From PVC group bacterium (GTDB lineage Bacteria; Verrucomicrobiota; Kiritimatiellia; SS1-B-03-39; UBA6053), in the NCBI GenBank assembly GCA_003565035.1, contig PXDP01000264.1, forward strand, positions 1 through 12,858: a stretch of DNA of 12,858 nt, in the 5' to 3' direction. A program made the position numbers and the translations under genes. Within the stretch, counting starts at the first letter, position 1; every line of letters starts with the position of its first letter. This document shows, one piece after another, positions 1 to 7,445 of the stretch. Under the pieces are notes generated by a model. That model ran no database searches and was not told where the DNA came from. It saw nothing but the letters and a program-made list of their open reading frames with translations.

Positions 1-2
1 AA

Positions 3-545
3 GGATACGCGGATTTCGCCCGTCGCTGGCTCCCGGTGCTCGACGCCTTTCAGGAACAGGGTGTCCGCTTCGCATTGGAGGTGCATCCCACCGAAATCGC
101 GTTCGATATCGCCAGCAGCCGGCGCGCTCTGGAGGCGGTGAACCATCACCCCGCGTTCGGATTCAATTACGACCCCAGTCACCTGGCCTATCAGGGGGTG
201 GACTATGTGAAGTTCATCCGGGATTTTCCCGAGCGGATATATCATGCCCACATGAAAGATGTCTGGTGGGGGCATGGGGACGGCAGTGTCGGCGTGTTCG
301 GCGGTCACACCGATTTTGGCGATCCCCGCCGCTACTGGGATTTCCGGTCATTGGGTCATGGCGATGTCCGCTTTGAGGATATCATTGTCGCCCTCAACGA
401 CATCGGATATGACGGCCCCCTGTCCGTCGAATGGGAGGACATCCGCATGGACCGCGAGCACGGCGCCACCGAAGCGGCGGCATTTGTGAAACGGATCGAC
501 TTTAAGCCCAGCAGCCTCGCCTTCGACGCGGCGTTTTCCGAATAA
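3..545 (+). CDS. Sugar phosphate isomerase/epimerase (xylose isomerase-like TIM barrel), 5'-truncated
   Basis: This is the C-terminal 180 residues of an AP-endonuclease-2/xylose-isomerase-like TIM-barrel protein. The frame is open from base 3 and ends at TAA 543-545; the true start lies upstream of the window. Visible motifs are LEVHP (about residue 26), NYDPSH (about 55-60), HAHMKD (about 81-86), GHGDVRF (about 118-124) and VEWED (about 142-146). In this family a Glu, Asp, His and Glu from such motifs bind the divalent metal that drives sugar isomerisation or epimerisation. All are present, so the enzyme looks active. The family acts in the cytoplasm, often beside Gfo/Idh/MocA oxidoreductases in sugar or inositol catabolism. 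The substrate cannot be told from sequence. The group assignment is strong; the exact reaction is unknown. Confidence 0.88.
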   Translation, partial: GYADFARRWLPVLDAFQEQGVRFALEVHPTEIAFDIASSRRALEAVNHHPAFGFNYDPSHLAYQGVDYVKFIRDFPERIYHAHMKDVWWGHGDGSVGVFGGHTDFGDPRRYWDFRSLGHGDVRFEDIIVALNDIGYDGPLSVEWEDIRMDREHGATEAAAFVKRIDFKPSSLAFDAAFSE

Positions 546-565
546 CAGATCCCCCCGTTTTCTCC

Positions 566-593
566 TTGCGAAAAATATCCGGCGGGATATGGA
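566..593 (+). promoter_or_regulatory. Possible promoter for tRNA-Ser
   Basis: TTGCGA (566-571) and TATGGA (588-593) are separated by 16 bases and match the sigma-70 consensus at 4/6 and 3/6. The -10 lies 16 bases before the mature tRNA start, a plausible distance. The match is weak and overlaps the hairpin at 575-590, so this is tentative. The tRNA could instead be read through from the upstream gene, which ends 64 bases before it. Confidence 0.22.
571..590 (-). terminator. Possible Rho-independent terminator of the leftward operon
   Basis: On the minus strand the sequence reads ATATCC-CGCC-GGATAT followed at once by TTTT, a perfect 6-bp stem with a 4-base loop and a U-tract. The T-run is on the minus-strand side only, so it would serve the leftward operon (repressor, GH13, transporter) and not the isomerase gene. 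It lies about 110 bases past the transporter stop, beyond the whole tRNA gene. The stem is short and half AT, so efficiency may be low. Confidence 0.4.
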
Positions 594-609
594 AAAATTG
601 ACGATACAC

Positions 610-697
610 GGAGAGGTGGCAGAGTGGTCGATTGCGGCGGTCTTGAAAACCGCTGAGCCGCAAGGCTCCGGGGGTTCGAATCCCTCCCTCTCCGCCA
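610..697 (+). tRNA. tRNA-Ser (anticodon UGA), CCA encoded
   Basis: A complete class II tRNA cloverleaf can be drawn. The acceptor stem is GGAGAGG (610-616) with CCTCTCC (687-693). The D-arm has GTGGTCGAT-type loop bases. The anticodon stem is 637-641 with 649-653, and the loop CTTGAAA places anticodon TGA at 644-646. A long variable arm, GAGCC-GCAA-GGCTC (655-668), is the hallmark of tRNA-Ser. The T-stem is 670-674 with 682-686 (one G-U pair) and the loop is TTCGAAT. The discriminator is G694 and the 3' CCA (695-697) is genomically encoded. It reads UCA and, by wobble, other UCN codons. It ends three bases before the stop codon of the convergent transporter gene, an unusually tight arrangement. 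Confidence 0.97.
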
Positions 698-700
698 TTT

Positions 701-2956
701 TCACCCGACGCCGATAATTTCGGAAAAATCCATTTTCTCGGCGGAAAGCACCATCACCACCGGCATGCCGTGCGTGGAGGCAACAATCCGCCGGTAGTAG
801 CTCACGTACGCCTCCTCCGGCTCGTCGGGTTCCGGGTGCCGAAGACCAATCAGCACCATTGAGGCCTCTGCCGAAGACTCCCGCATAAGATCAAATGGCA
901 TTTTTCCTCCGGCATGGATGACCTCATAGGCCATGTCCAAACGCTGATTCTCCAGAAAATCTCCGAGAAACGTATCGATATCCGCACGCTCGGACTCGTC
1001 CTGGATCATGCGCTTCAGCACAATCTTTCCGCTTTGCCAGGCACCACTGCGGCGCAACTGGTACGCCAGGGTGATCATCAGTCCAATGTTCGCCTGACCG
1101 CCCCGCCACCATAAATCAATTTGCGGGGCCTCGGGCTCTTTCGCCGGCGATTTCCCCTCCCGGACAATGATCAGATTGCGCTCCATGCGGTGGGTGAGCC
1201 GGATCAGCCGCGTGAAGGCCGGCACCTTTTCCTCATCCTGGCTTTCGCCAATCAGAATGGTGTTGGGTTCCAGGGGGCCGAATCCATAGGCCTGAATCAG
1301 GGCCTCCGCGCCTTTGAGCACATCGGAGGAGGGAAACACCTTGATCATGGCCTCCACGTCACGTTTGCGGAGATAATCGTGAATGCTGGTTTTGAGGGAC
1401 TGCACCCGCTCCGCGCTCCAGCTTTCGGTGGGCATAATGGTCGCCAGGGTCAGATAGGACGGTCCCCTCGCCAGCGCATGGGACAGTTCGATCAAGTGCC
1501 AACGGGACTGGGGAGAGCCGCTGAACACCAGGATATTCGGCCGCCAGTTCCGCTCATCCGCAGGGCGCCGGATCAGACGGCGGATGGCGTGACGCACCAT
1601 AAGCATGAGAATGCCGTAGCGCATGTCTCCCCAGTGGGCTTTCAATTGCCGCCGCTTCATCATCGTATACAGCCCGCCGGCCACCAGCAGCGCGGTGAGC
1701 GTGGCTCCGAGATCGATCATCAGCATCGTAAGCAGACAGGCGGCCGCGCCCAGCAAAGACCCCCACCAGGGAAATTTGAATTTCGGGCGCCAGGTCGGGC
1801 TTTCAATCAGCCCCTCCAGGCCGGCGGACAGATTGATGAGTCCGTAGGAGGTGAGAAAAAACATGGAGAGAATCGGGGCGATCTTATTCAGATCCCCCAA
1901 CAGAATGGCGACCAGCGCCACCAGGAAGGAAAACAGAGTGGCGGGGACCGGATCGTTATTTTTGCCATAGCCCTTGGCCAGAAAAGGCGGCAGGACTTTG
2001 TCTTTGGCAATCGCCTGCAGGGTGCGCGGCGCTCCGAGAATGGCCCCGAGAGCACTGGAAAGTGTGGCCGCGAACAGGCCCAGGAGAATAAGTTCCCCCC
2101 ATCGGGCAATATCGATCATGATCAGGGGCTGGACCCGCAGCACCCGATCATCCCGGATAATCCATGCGAGAAACACCGGGATGGCCATATAGACTGCGTA
2201 CCCTGTAAGCACGGCGGCCAGCGTACCGCGCGGGAGCGATTTGGCGGGATCTTTTAAATCACCGGACATGGAAATTCCCGCCTCAATCCCGGTCACCGCC
2301 GGAAAAAACACCGCGAAAACCACCCAGAAGCCAAGTTTGGCGGGAATGACGGTGTCCGCAGTGATGATTTCGCCGGCTGCGGGTGCACTGCCGGAAAAAA
2401 AGGATACCAGAGACGCGCCAATCGCCATGAGAATAAGCAACTGGGTTTTCAGGGCGATATCCGCGGAAATCAGGGCCAGCAGCGTAAGCGCGGCCAGCGT
2501 GATCACCGCAATCATACGGGTCTCCGTGATGGCAAAGGGGATATATTCCAGCCAGCCGGACAGATCGACCACCGCCGAGAGGGCCTCGGAAAAGCCGGAA
2601 ATATAAAAGGCGATTCCGAGGGCCTGCGCGAAAAACAGCGGCAGACCGATGGCGGTGCCCACTTCCAGCCCCAATGAGCGGGAAATCAGATAGTATGCCC
2701 CTCCCCCGCCAATCTTCATGTTGGTGGCGGTGGCGGAAAGCGAAAGTCCGGTCAGCAGGGTGATCGCGGTCGAAATCGTCACAATCAGCAGCGTCAGCCC
2801 CAGCCCGACATTACCAAGCACCCAGCCGAAACGGAGAAACATAATTACCCCCAGAATCGTCAGGATACTGGGGGTGAACACACCTTGAAAGGTTCCGAAC
2901 TGATAGCCGGTCGGAGAGGCTGCGGATTTCGATACCCGCGGAGATCGTTTGGACAT
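701..2956 (-). CDS. SLC12-like cation-chloride cotransporter family permease
   Basis: This 751-residue inner-membrane transporter belongs to the APC superfamily, cation-chloride cotransporter (CCC/SLC12) branch. Residues about 22-435 form the multi-helix core. Family signatures are GVFTPSILTILGVIMFLRFGW in TM1, GGGGAYYLISRSLG (83-96), FFPAVTGIEAG...SGDLKDP (217-237) and LSSALGAILGAPRTLQAIAKD (299-319). A cytosolic domain of about 300 residues follows, with WRPNILVFSGSP (471-482) and IDLWWRGG (613-620), which matches the IDxWW motif of the eukaryotic CCC C-terminal domain. Substrates of bacterial members are mostly unknown; ions, amino acids or amines are possible. I chose ATG 2956 over TTG 3007 because the 17 extra residues look unlike the family; neither has a clear Shine-Dalgarno. 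It is last in the leftward operon, 57 bases after the GH13 gene. Family call strong, substrate unknown. Confidence 0.9.
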   Translation of the reverse strand: MSKRSPRVSKSAASPTGYQFGTFQGVFTPSILTILGVIMFLRFGWVLGNVGLGLTLLIVTISTAITLLTGLSLSATATNMKIGGGGAYYLISRSLGLEVGTAIGLPLFFAQALGIAFYISGFSEALSAVVDLSGWLEYIPFAITETRMIAVITLAALTLLALISADIALKTQLLILMAIGASLVSFFSGSAPAAGEIITADTVIPAKLGFWVVFAVFFPAVTGIEAGISMSGDLKDPAKSLPRGTLAAVLTGYAVYMAIPVFLAWIIRDDRVLRVQPLIMIDIARWGELILLGLFAATLSSALGAILGAPRTLQAIAKDKVLPPFLAKGYGKNNDPVPATLFSFLVALVAILLGDLNKIAPILSMFFLTSYGLINLSAGLEGLIESPTWRPKFKFPWWGSLLGAAACLLTMLMIDLGATLTALLVAGGLYTMMKRRQLKAHWGDMRYGILMLMVRHAIRRLIRRPADERNWRPNILVFSGSPQSRWHLIELSHALARGPSYLTLATIMPTESWSAERVQSLKTSIHDYLRKRDVEAMIKVFPSSDVLKGAEALIQAYGFGPLEPNTILIGESQDEEKVPAFTRLIRLTHRMERNLIIVREGKSPAKEPEAPQIDLWWRGGQANIGLMITLAYQLRRSGAWQSGKIVLKRMIQDESERADIDTFLGDFLENQRLDMAYEVIHAGGKMPFDLMRESSAEASMVLIGLRHPEPDEPEEAYVSYYRRIVASTHGMPVVMVLSAEKMDFSEIIGVG

Positions 2957-3013
2957 GTTCGGAGGGTATCGGCAGATACGCCACCCGTCAAGTATCCGCA
3001 CGAGCAACGTTGG

Positions 3014-6000
3014 CTAATGCATCACGCGAAACACCCTCGCCTCACCGGGCAAAAGCTCCAGGGATTCCAGCGAGTCCGCCGGAACAGCCCGCATAAGCTC
3101 CTCCTCAATCCTCCAGTCCCCCGGAATCAGGATTCGGGCGGGCGTTTTGGAGACATTGAACGCCACGAGAATGGATTCGGGAACACCCGGCCGCAAATAG
3201 GCCATTGTGCCGCCGGCATCGTCCAGATGCAGGATGTCAATCCGGTCATGATGCAGTGCCCGGTGCCCGGTCCGCAATTGAATCAGCTCCCGGAACTGTT
3301 CCAGCATCGCCGCGCGGTCTGGCTCTTCCCGCAGCTCCCAGTTCAGTGGATTCAGCCCCACCACTTTCGGAGTCAGTTCGCCCCATTCCTGACCCGCATA
3401 AAGCATGGGAATTCCGGGGACCGTGAGGGTGACCGCTGCGGCGGCGACATGACGCCGGAAGGTTTCCTCCCGACTGTACCCCGCCTCCAGCAGTTCGCGA
3501 ACGAAGCGCTCCTCATCATGACTTTCGATATACTGCATCCGCTGCCAGCCGGTCTGATAGGCGTGATTCCGTGGATCGAGAATCTCAGCCATTTTTTCAG
3601 GTTCACCGATGAAATTCCCTTCCACAAACACCCGCCGCATCCGCCAGCGGTAATGACCGTCCCATTCGCTGTCCAGTTCGGTGCCTTTCACCATGTCCGG
3701 CTCGCTGGGCAGATTTTCCGCAATTTGCACCACGCCCGGATCCACATTGTTCACCACGTAGGCCATCCAACTCACACCCCAGTCCTTGTAACCGGACCAC
3801 TGAATCCACTGCGTGGCGTCATAGCGGTACCCGTCCACCCCCCACTGCAACACCCAGTGCTCCAGCGTGTCTTTCACGTACTGTTTAAAGTGGTCGTTTT
3901 GTTGATCCAGTTTTGGAAAGCCCCAGTTGAAGCTGTCGAAAGGCATAAAATAAGGATTGGTGTCCGGACCGCCATGCATGCGGTGCAGGGGGGAATTGGC
4001 TTCAATATGATTCAGCACAATATCAAACACATTGGCAATTCCGCGTTCCCGGGCCGCGAGAATCAGGTCCGCGTATTCCTGCGGGGTGCCGTAACTGCGT
4101 TCCAGCCCCATATGAAACGCCGGGTTGTAGCCCCAACTGCTGTCGCCGGGGAAAGTCGTGACCGGCAGGGGCTCCATGGCATTCACGCCGAGGTCCGCCA
4201 TGTAATCCAGTTTGGCTTTCAGGCCGGCATAACTTCCGGGCGGCGCAATATCCGGGATGCTCAGTTCATAAATCACCCAGGTTTCCATTGGCGGACGGTC
4301 CCAGGCGGGCATCGGCTCCGGCAGCGTGCCGGCCAGGGTCCAGGCGTGTTCAGGCAGATGACTGTACGCACCCTCCGGGGTCAGCCAGAGCACATCCCGG
4401 CTCCAGGGATCGGCAAAGCGGTTCGCACCATTGATCACATAACGATACTGAAGCGTTTTGGAGTCTGTTGGCACCTGAAAAAACCAGAACCCGTCCTGGG
4501 CGGAGCGCATGAGTTCGCGCCGCACGGGTCCGTCCGCCTCTTTCCATTCCAGCTCCACAAATTTCGCGACCGGCGCGTGCAGAAATATGTCCCAGCCCTT
4601 CTCCGTCCTGGTGGCGCCGCGGGGCAGATCCGACGCATCGCTTTCCTCCAGGTCCGGAATCTTCCAGGCCACCTGATGCGCAACCGAAAGCCGTCCCTCC
4701 CGGAGGGCCCTCACCGTAAAGCGGTGCGGACCGTAGGCCCAGTCGCCGGTGTTCAGCTCGGTGGCGCATTCACCGCGTTCGGAGTGCGTCAGTTCCTGCC
4801 CGTTCACATAGAGACGCACCTCATCCGCGGCCGGCCGGGTGGCCGCACTGACAGGATGTTCCGCATGAATTTCCCCGGTCGGGTAGTTTGTCCAGAAAAT
4901 TTCCGCCGCGTCCGGATGCGTCGTGAGAGTCAGGTTATAATTTTCGCCGTCCCGGCTTTCCCAACGGTCGCCCCAGCGGGCCACAGCGTGCAGAGAGGTC
5001 ACAACCTGGGCCGGATCATTGAAGGGGCCCAAATGGACGACTGAAACCCCGTCGACCGGATCGGGAATGGGCGTGTCGACCGCCACCCCGGTCACGCCGG
5101 GGGTTGATCCCTCCGGCCAGTACACGCGGTCCGGCAGTTCCCAGCCGCCGTCGGGACCGTTCACGCCCCAGTGCAGGATGCCGCCGGGTTCATACCCGCG
5201 CACCCGCACCTGAAGAGTGTCCTCCGGATGGGCGACCGGCGGATAGAAATCAATCACATCCCGGTCCGGCATCTGCGAAACGGCCAGCGCCGCCAGCGTC
5301 TCCGCATCCGCGCCGGGATCCACGGTCATCACCTGCACATGCACCACATTGCGGAAGGTTTCACCGGGGGCGAGATCGATTTCCACCGACTGGGTTTCGA
5401 TTTCGGTGTAGCCCAGTCCCCGGTTGGAATACATCACCACCGAGCACCCGCCATCCGGAAACGCGCCGCCGACATCCCCGCCTTCGGTCCACAGCAGCAG
5501 CATCCGGTCTCCGCGCCGCGCGGCAATCCAGTGCGCGTCGGTGCCCAGTTTGGTTTCAGAAAGCTGCGCGGTGTCCACCGCCAGTGCCCCTTCCATGTGC
5601 GTCAGCGCCGTCTCCTGAGGAAGGTCAAACCCGATGTGCCGGAACCCGCCCTCAAAGCGCGTGTCCGCATGGACTCCCATCAGTACCGTGTCGGCCCCGG
5701 CCATCTGACTGATCTGCCACAGGCTGACCGGAACCGGAGAGGCATAGACCCGGCTGACGGACTGTTCCATTCGCAAAGCCATCGAATCCCCCGGCGGCAG
5801 AATGATGCGGCGCTGAAGCTGCGCGAATACCGGCGCGCCCAGATCCCGGCGCAGAATCACCACCCGGGAGCCGTCCTCCTCAATCCGCCCCTCTCCCCGC
5901 CAGGGCTGATCCATCATCCGCAGCGGCGGCCAGACCCCGCCGCCCATCGTTTGCCAACTGTCCTGATGCACGCCCCAAAGCCAGTCGCCCCCGTGATTCA

Positions 6001-6259
6001 GCCAATCGCCCTCCTCCGCAGGCAGCGGCGTTCCCGCAAGCTCCTGATTCTGGGTCAGCAGATTTTCACCCTCCACCGGCCCCAGAAAAGTGATCCGGCC
6101 AATTTCGGGAACCACTGTGACCCGGACCGCATCATTTTCCAGGACAAAGGCTGCGTCCCAGCCCATCGCCGGTTCTGGATCAATCCGCTCTCCGCCACGC
6201 AGCAGGCTCAGGGGCAACAGAAACAAACAGGCAAGCCGTCTCATCGAACAGGTTTTCAT
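3014..6259 (-). CDS. Secreted GH13 alpha-amylase-family enzyme with N-terminal DUF4380-like domain
   Basis: This 1081-residue exported glycoside hydrolase probably acts on alpha-glucans. Residues 1-22 are a signal peptide: basic residues, then a Leu/Phe core. Residues about 30-320 resemble DUF4380, a galactose-mutarotase-like sugar-binding fold, with NHGGDWLWGVHQDSW and VWPP (88-112). Two beta-rich Ig-like stretches (about 340-535) and a CBM48/E-set-like stretch (about 550-640) follow. The GH13 barrel and C-terminal beta domain span about 658-1081. Catalytic regions are complete: DIVLNH (746-751), GYRYDA with nucleophile D814, acid/base E848 in IAENLP, and ESHDE with H914-D915; region V is FPKLD (781-785). 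The YELSI...PVTTFPGDSSWGYNP stretch recalls branching-enzyme-like amylases. Amylase, debranching and transferase activities cannot be separated here. A GGAG seven bases before ATG 6259 supports that start over Met6. It lies 40 bases after the LacI-type gene. Confidence 0.93.
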   Translation of the reverse strand: MKTCSMRRLACLFLLPLSLLRGGERIDPEPAMGWDAAFVLENDAVRVTVVPEIGRITFLGPVEGENLLTQNQELAGTPLPAEEGDWLNHGGDWLWGVHQDSWQTMGGGVWPPLRMMDQPWRGEGRIEEDGSRVVILRRDLGAPVFAQLQRRIILPPGDSMALRMEQSVSRVYASPVPVSLWQISQMAGADTVLMGVHADTRFEGGFRHIGFDLPQETALTHMEGALAVDTAQLSETKLGTDAHWIAARRGDRMLLLWTEGGDVGGAFPDGGCSVVMYSNRGLGYTEIETQSVEIDLAPGETFRNVVHVQVMTVDPGADAETLAALAVSQMPDRDVIDFYPPVAHPEDTLQVRVRGYEPGGILHWGVNGPDGGWELPDRVYWPEGSTPGVTGVAVDTPIPDPVDGVSVVHLGPFNDPAQVVTSLHAVARWGDRWESRDGENYNLTLTTHPDAAEIFWTNYPTGEIHAEHPVSAATRPAADEVRLYVNGQELTHSERGECATELNTGDWAYGPHRFTVRALREGRLSVAHQVAWKIPDLEESDASDLPRGATRTEKGWDIFLHAPVAKFVELEWKEADGPVRRELMRSAQDGFWFFQVPTDSKTLQYRYVINGANRFADPWSRDVLWLTPEGAYSHLPEHAWTLAGTLPEPMPAWDRPPMETWVIYELSIPDIAPPGSYAGLKAKLDYMADLGVNAMEPLPVTTFPGDSSWGYNPAFHMGLERSYGTPQEYADLILAARERGIANVFDIVLNHIEANSPLHRMHGGPDTNPYFMPFDSFNWGFPKLDQQNDHFKQYVKDTLEHWVLQWGVDGYRYDATQWIQWSGYKDWGVSWMAYVVNNVDPGVVQIAENLPSEPDMVKGTELDSEWDGHYRWRMRRVFVEGNFIGEPEKMAEILDPRNHAYQTGWQRMQYIESHDEERFVRELLEAGYSREETFRRHVAAAAVTLTVPGIPMLYAGQEWGELTPKVVGLNPLNWELREEPDRAAMLEQFRELIQLRTGHRALHHDRIDILHLDDAGGTMAYLRPGVPESILVAFNVSKTPARILIPGDWRIEEELMRAVPADSLESLELLPGEARVFRVMH

Positions 6260-6274
6260 GGGCAGTCTCCAGTG

Positions 6275-6284
6275 TGAATATTCA
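6275..6284. promoter_or_regulatory. Perfect 10-bp palindrome in the repressor-GH13 gap
   Basis: TGAATATTCA is a perfect palindrome inside the 40-base gap between the LacI-type stop and the GH13 start, four bases upstream of the GH13 Shine-Dalgarno GGAG (6267-6270, minus strand). It could be an operator half-site pair. A perfect 10-mer also arises by chance often enough that the call is weak. Confidence 0.2.
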
Positions 6285-6299
6285 GCGGGTTAGTCAAAA

Positions 6300-7334
6300 T
6301 CAAGTTCGGGCCGGACCGGTGGATTCGCGGAGAATCACATGAGGTTCGAGCAGTTCACGGCATTCGGTTCGCCTGCCGTTCAGGATTTCCAGCAGCCGCT
6401 TGCAGGACCGTCTTCCCACCTCAAAGAGATCCATCTTGAGGGTGGTGAGTCCCGGGGTGGTAAATTTTGCAGAGGGAATGTTGTCCACCCCCATCACCGA
6501 TACATCTTTCGGCACATGCAGGCCCTTATTGATCAGATACCGCATGGCGCCGATGGCCATTCGGTCGTTGCCGGCCATGATCGCGGTCAGTTCGGGATGC
6601 CGCGACATCAGCTTGCGGGTGGCGGTATAGCCGTCCTGTTCATCCCAGTCGGAGCACCCTGTCCAGGGCAGTGAGGTCTTGGAAATTCCTTTTTGTTCGC
6701 ACACCTTAAAAAACGTGTCCCGGAAATCCAGACCGGTGAAGGTGTTGGTCCCGACAATCAGCCCGATATGCCGGTGCCCCTGCTTCAATAAATGCTCCGC
6801 ACACAGGCGGGCAGCCTGCTTGTAATCCACGCTTAAATAATTCAGCGAACTGCCGGGGAAATAATGATTCACCAGCAGCAGCGGATCATGGTTTTCCTCA
6901 AACTCCAGGAGAAACCGGTCCTCCACCGTGGAGGCGATATACAGCATTCCGTCGGCCCGTCGGTTACGGAGAATATTCAGATATTCTTTTTCCGCAATGA
7001 ACGACTCCTGGGCGATATCCAGCAGAATCTTGTACCCCGCCTCCTGCGCCTCCTGATAGATCCCGCTGATGATCTCCCCGAAGTATACATCAGAAAATAC
7101 GTGATTCAGGGCCGGCACCGTCACACTCAGACAGCGCGAGCGGCTCGACACCAGACTCCGCGCCATTTCATTGGGCTGGTACTCCAAATCCGCCGCCGCT
7201 TTGAACACTTTGTCGCGGGTGGATTTCTTGATTTTCTGACTGCCATTCAGCACCAGCGACACGGTGCTGGGCGAAACATCGCAATGCGAGGCAATCTCTT
7301 TAATGGTGACGGCTTTGGCTCTTTTTTGAATCAT
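6300..7334 (-). CDS. LacI-family transcriptional repressor
   Basis: This 344-residue protein has the standard length and layout of a LacI/GalR regulator. Residues 9-30 form the helix-turn-helix (VTIKEIASHCDVSPSTVSLVLN). Residues 50-62 form the hinge helix with the family's YQPNxxARSL pattern. Residues about 68-340 form the periplasmic-binding-protein-like sugar sensor, with GNDRMAIGAM (255-264) and MGVDNIP (281-287). Such proteins bind palindromic operators as dimers or tetramers and release them on binding a sugar. It heads the leftward operon (GH13 enzyme 40 bases downstream, then transporter), so it probably represses that operon and itself; the inducer may be an alpha-glucan breakdown product. 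No Shine-Dalgarno precedes ATG 7334, and the best -10 lies only about seven bases upstream, so the mRNA may be leaderless. Family certain; ligand unknown. Confidence 0.95.
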   Translation of the reverse strand: MIQKRAKAVTIKEIASHCDVSPSTVSLVLNGSQKIKKSTRDKVFKAAADLEYQPNEMARSLVSSRSRCLSVTVPALNHVFSDVYFGEIISGIYQEAQEAGYKILLDIAQESFIAEKEYLNILRNRRADGMLYIASTVEDRFLLEFEENHDPLLLVNHYFPGSSLNYLSVDYKQAARLCAEHLLKQGHRHIGLIVGTNTFTGLDFRDTFFKVCEQKGISKTSLPWTGCSDWDEQDGYTATRKLMSRHPELTAIMAGNDRMAIGAMRYLINKGLHVPKDVSVMGVDNIPSAKFTTPGLTTLKMDLFEVGRRSCKRLLEILNGRRTECRELLEPHVILRESTGPART

Positions 7335-7340
7335 TTAACA

Positions 7341-7369
7341 AATGTAGAGAAATTCAAACGATTTAACAA
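7341..7369 (-). promoter_or_regulatory. Putative sigma-70-like promoter of the LacI-type gene and its operon
   Basis: On the minus strand TTGTTA (7364-7369) and TACATT (7341-7346) are separated by exactly 17 bases, each matching the consensus at 4/6. The predicted start of transcription falls at about 7333-7335, that is, on the A of the start codon. That fits the absence of a ribosome binding site and suggests a leaderless transcript. Confidence 0.42.
7353..7366. promoter_or_regulatory. Candidate LacI-type operator (imperfect palindrome with central CG)
   Basis: TTCAAAC/GATTTAA is an imperfect inverted repeat (5 of 7 positions) around a central CG, the usual shape of a LacI-family operator. 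It lies in the -35/-10 spacer of the leftward promoter and overlaps the -35 of the rightward one, where bound repressor would block both. The match is partial, so this is a position-driven inference. Confidence 0.33.
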
Positions 7370-7391
7370 GGCGCAAACTAAAAAAAATATT
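7363..7391 (+). promoter_or_regulatory. Putative sigma-70-like promoter of the XylR-like gene
   Basis: TTAACA (7363-7368, 5/6 to TTGACA) and AATATT (7386-7391, 4/6 to TATAAT) are separated by 17 bases. The predicted transcript start near 7398 leaves a leader of about 48 bases before the TTG start. Its -35 overlaps that of the leftward promoter by five bases, so the two promoters should compete or be controlled together. Confidence 0.4.
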
Positions 7392-7433
7392 GAGGGCTCC
7401 CCGCCAGGATCCAGGACACCGGATGATGTTAAC

Positions 7434-7438
7434 AGAGG
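7434..7438 (+). promoter_or_regulatory. Ribosome binding site that decides a TTG start
   Basis: AGAGG lies seven bases before TTG 7446, a proper spacing. The next in-frame candidate, ATG 7482, has no Shine-Dalgarno before it. The frame is closed just upstream by TGA 7440-7442, so TTG 7446 is the earliest and best-supported start. Confidence 0.5.
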
Positions 7439-7445
7439 ATGAGAC

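Noticed and set aside
348..704. Minus-strand ORF of 118 codons starting near 704, with a stretch reading EREGFEPPEPCGSAVFKTAAIDHSATSP
   Set aside because: That stretch is the reverse-strand translation of the tRNA-Ser gene, a well-known source of false hypothetical proteins. The rest is antisense to the isomerase gene.
1121..2257. Plus-strand ORF of 378 codons
   Set aside because: It is antisense to the transporter and rich in His, Gln, Gly and Arg, as expected from the opposite strand of a GC-rich gene. No family motif or ribosome binding site was seen.
2885..5044. Plus-strand ORF of 719 codons (and a similar one at 5171-6277)
   Set aside because: Both lie opposite the GH13 gene, whose catalytic motifs are intact. 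Their composition is that of a shadow frame.
6224..6244. Lipoprotein signal (LAC at residues 9-11) in the GH13 enzyme
   Set aside because: The Cys comes before the hydrophobic core, not after it, so it cannot be a lipobox. A type I signal peptide fits better.
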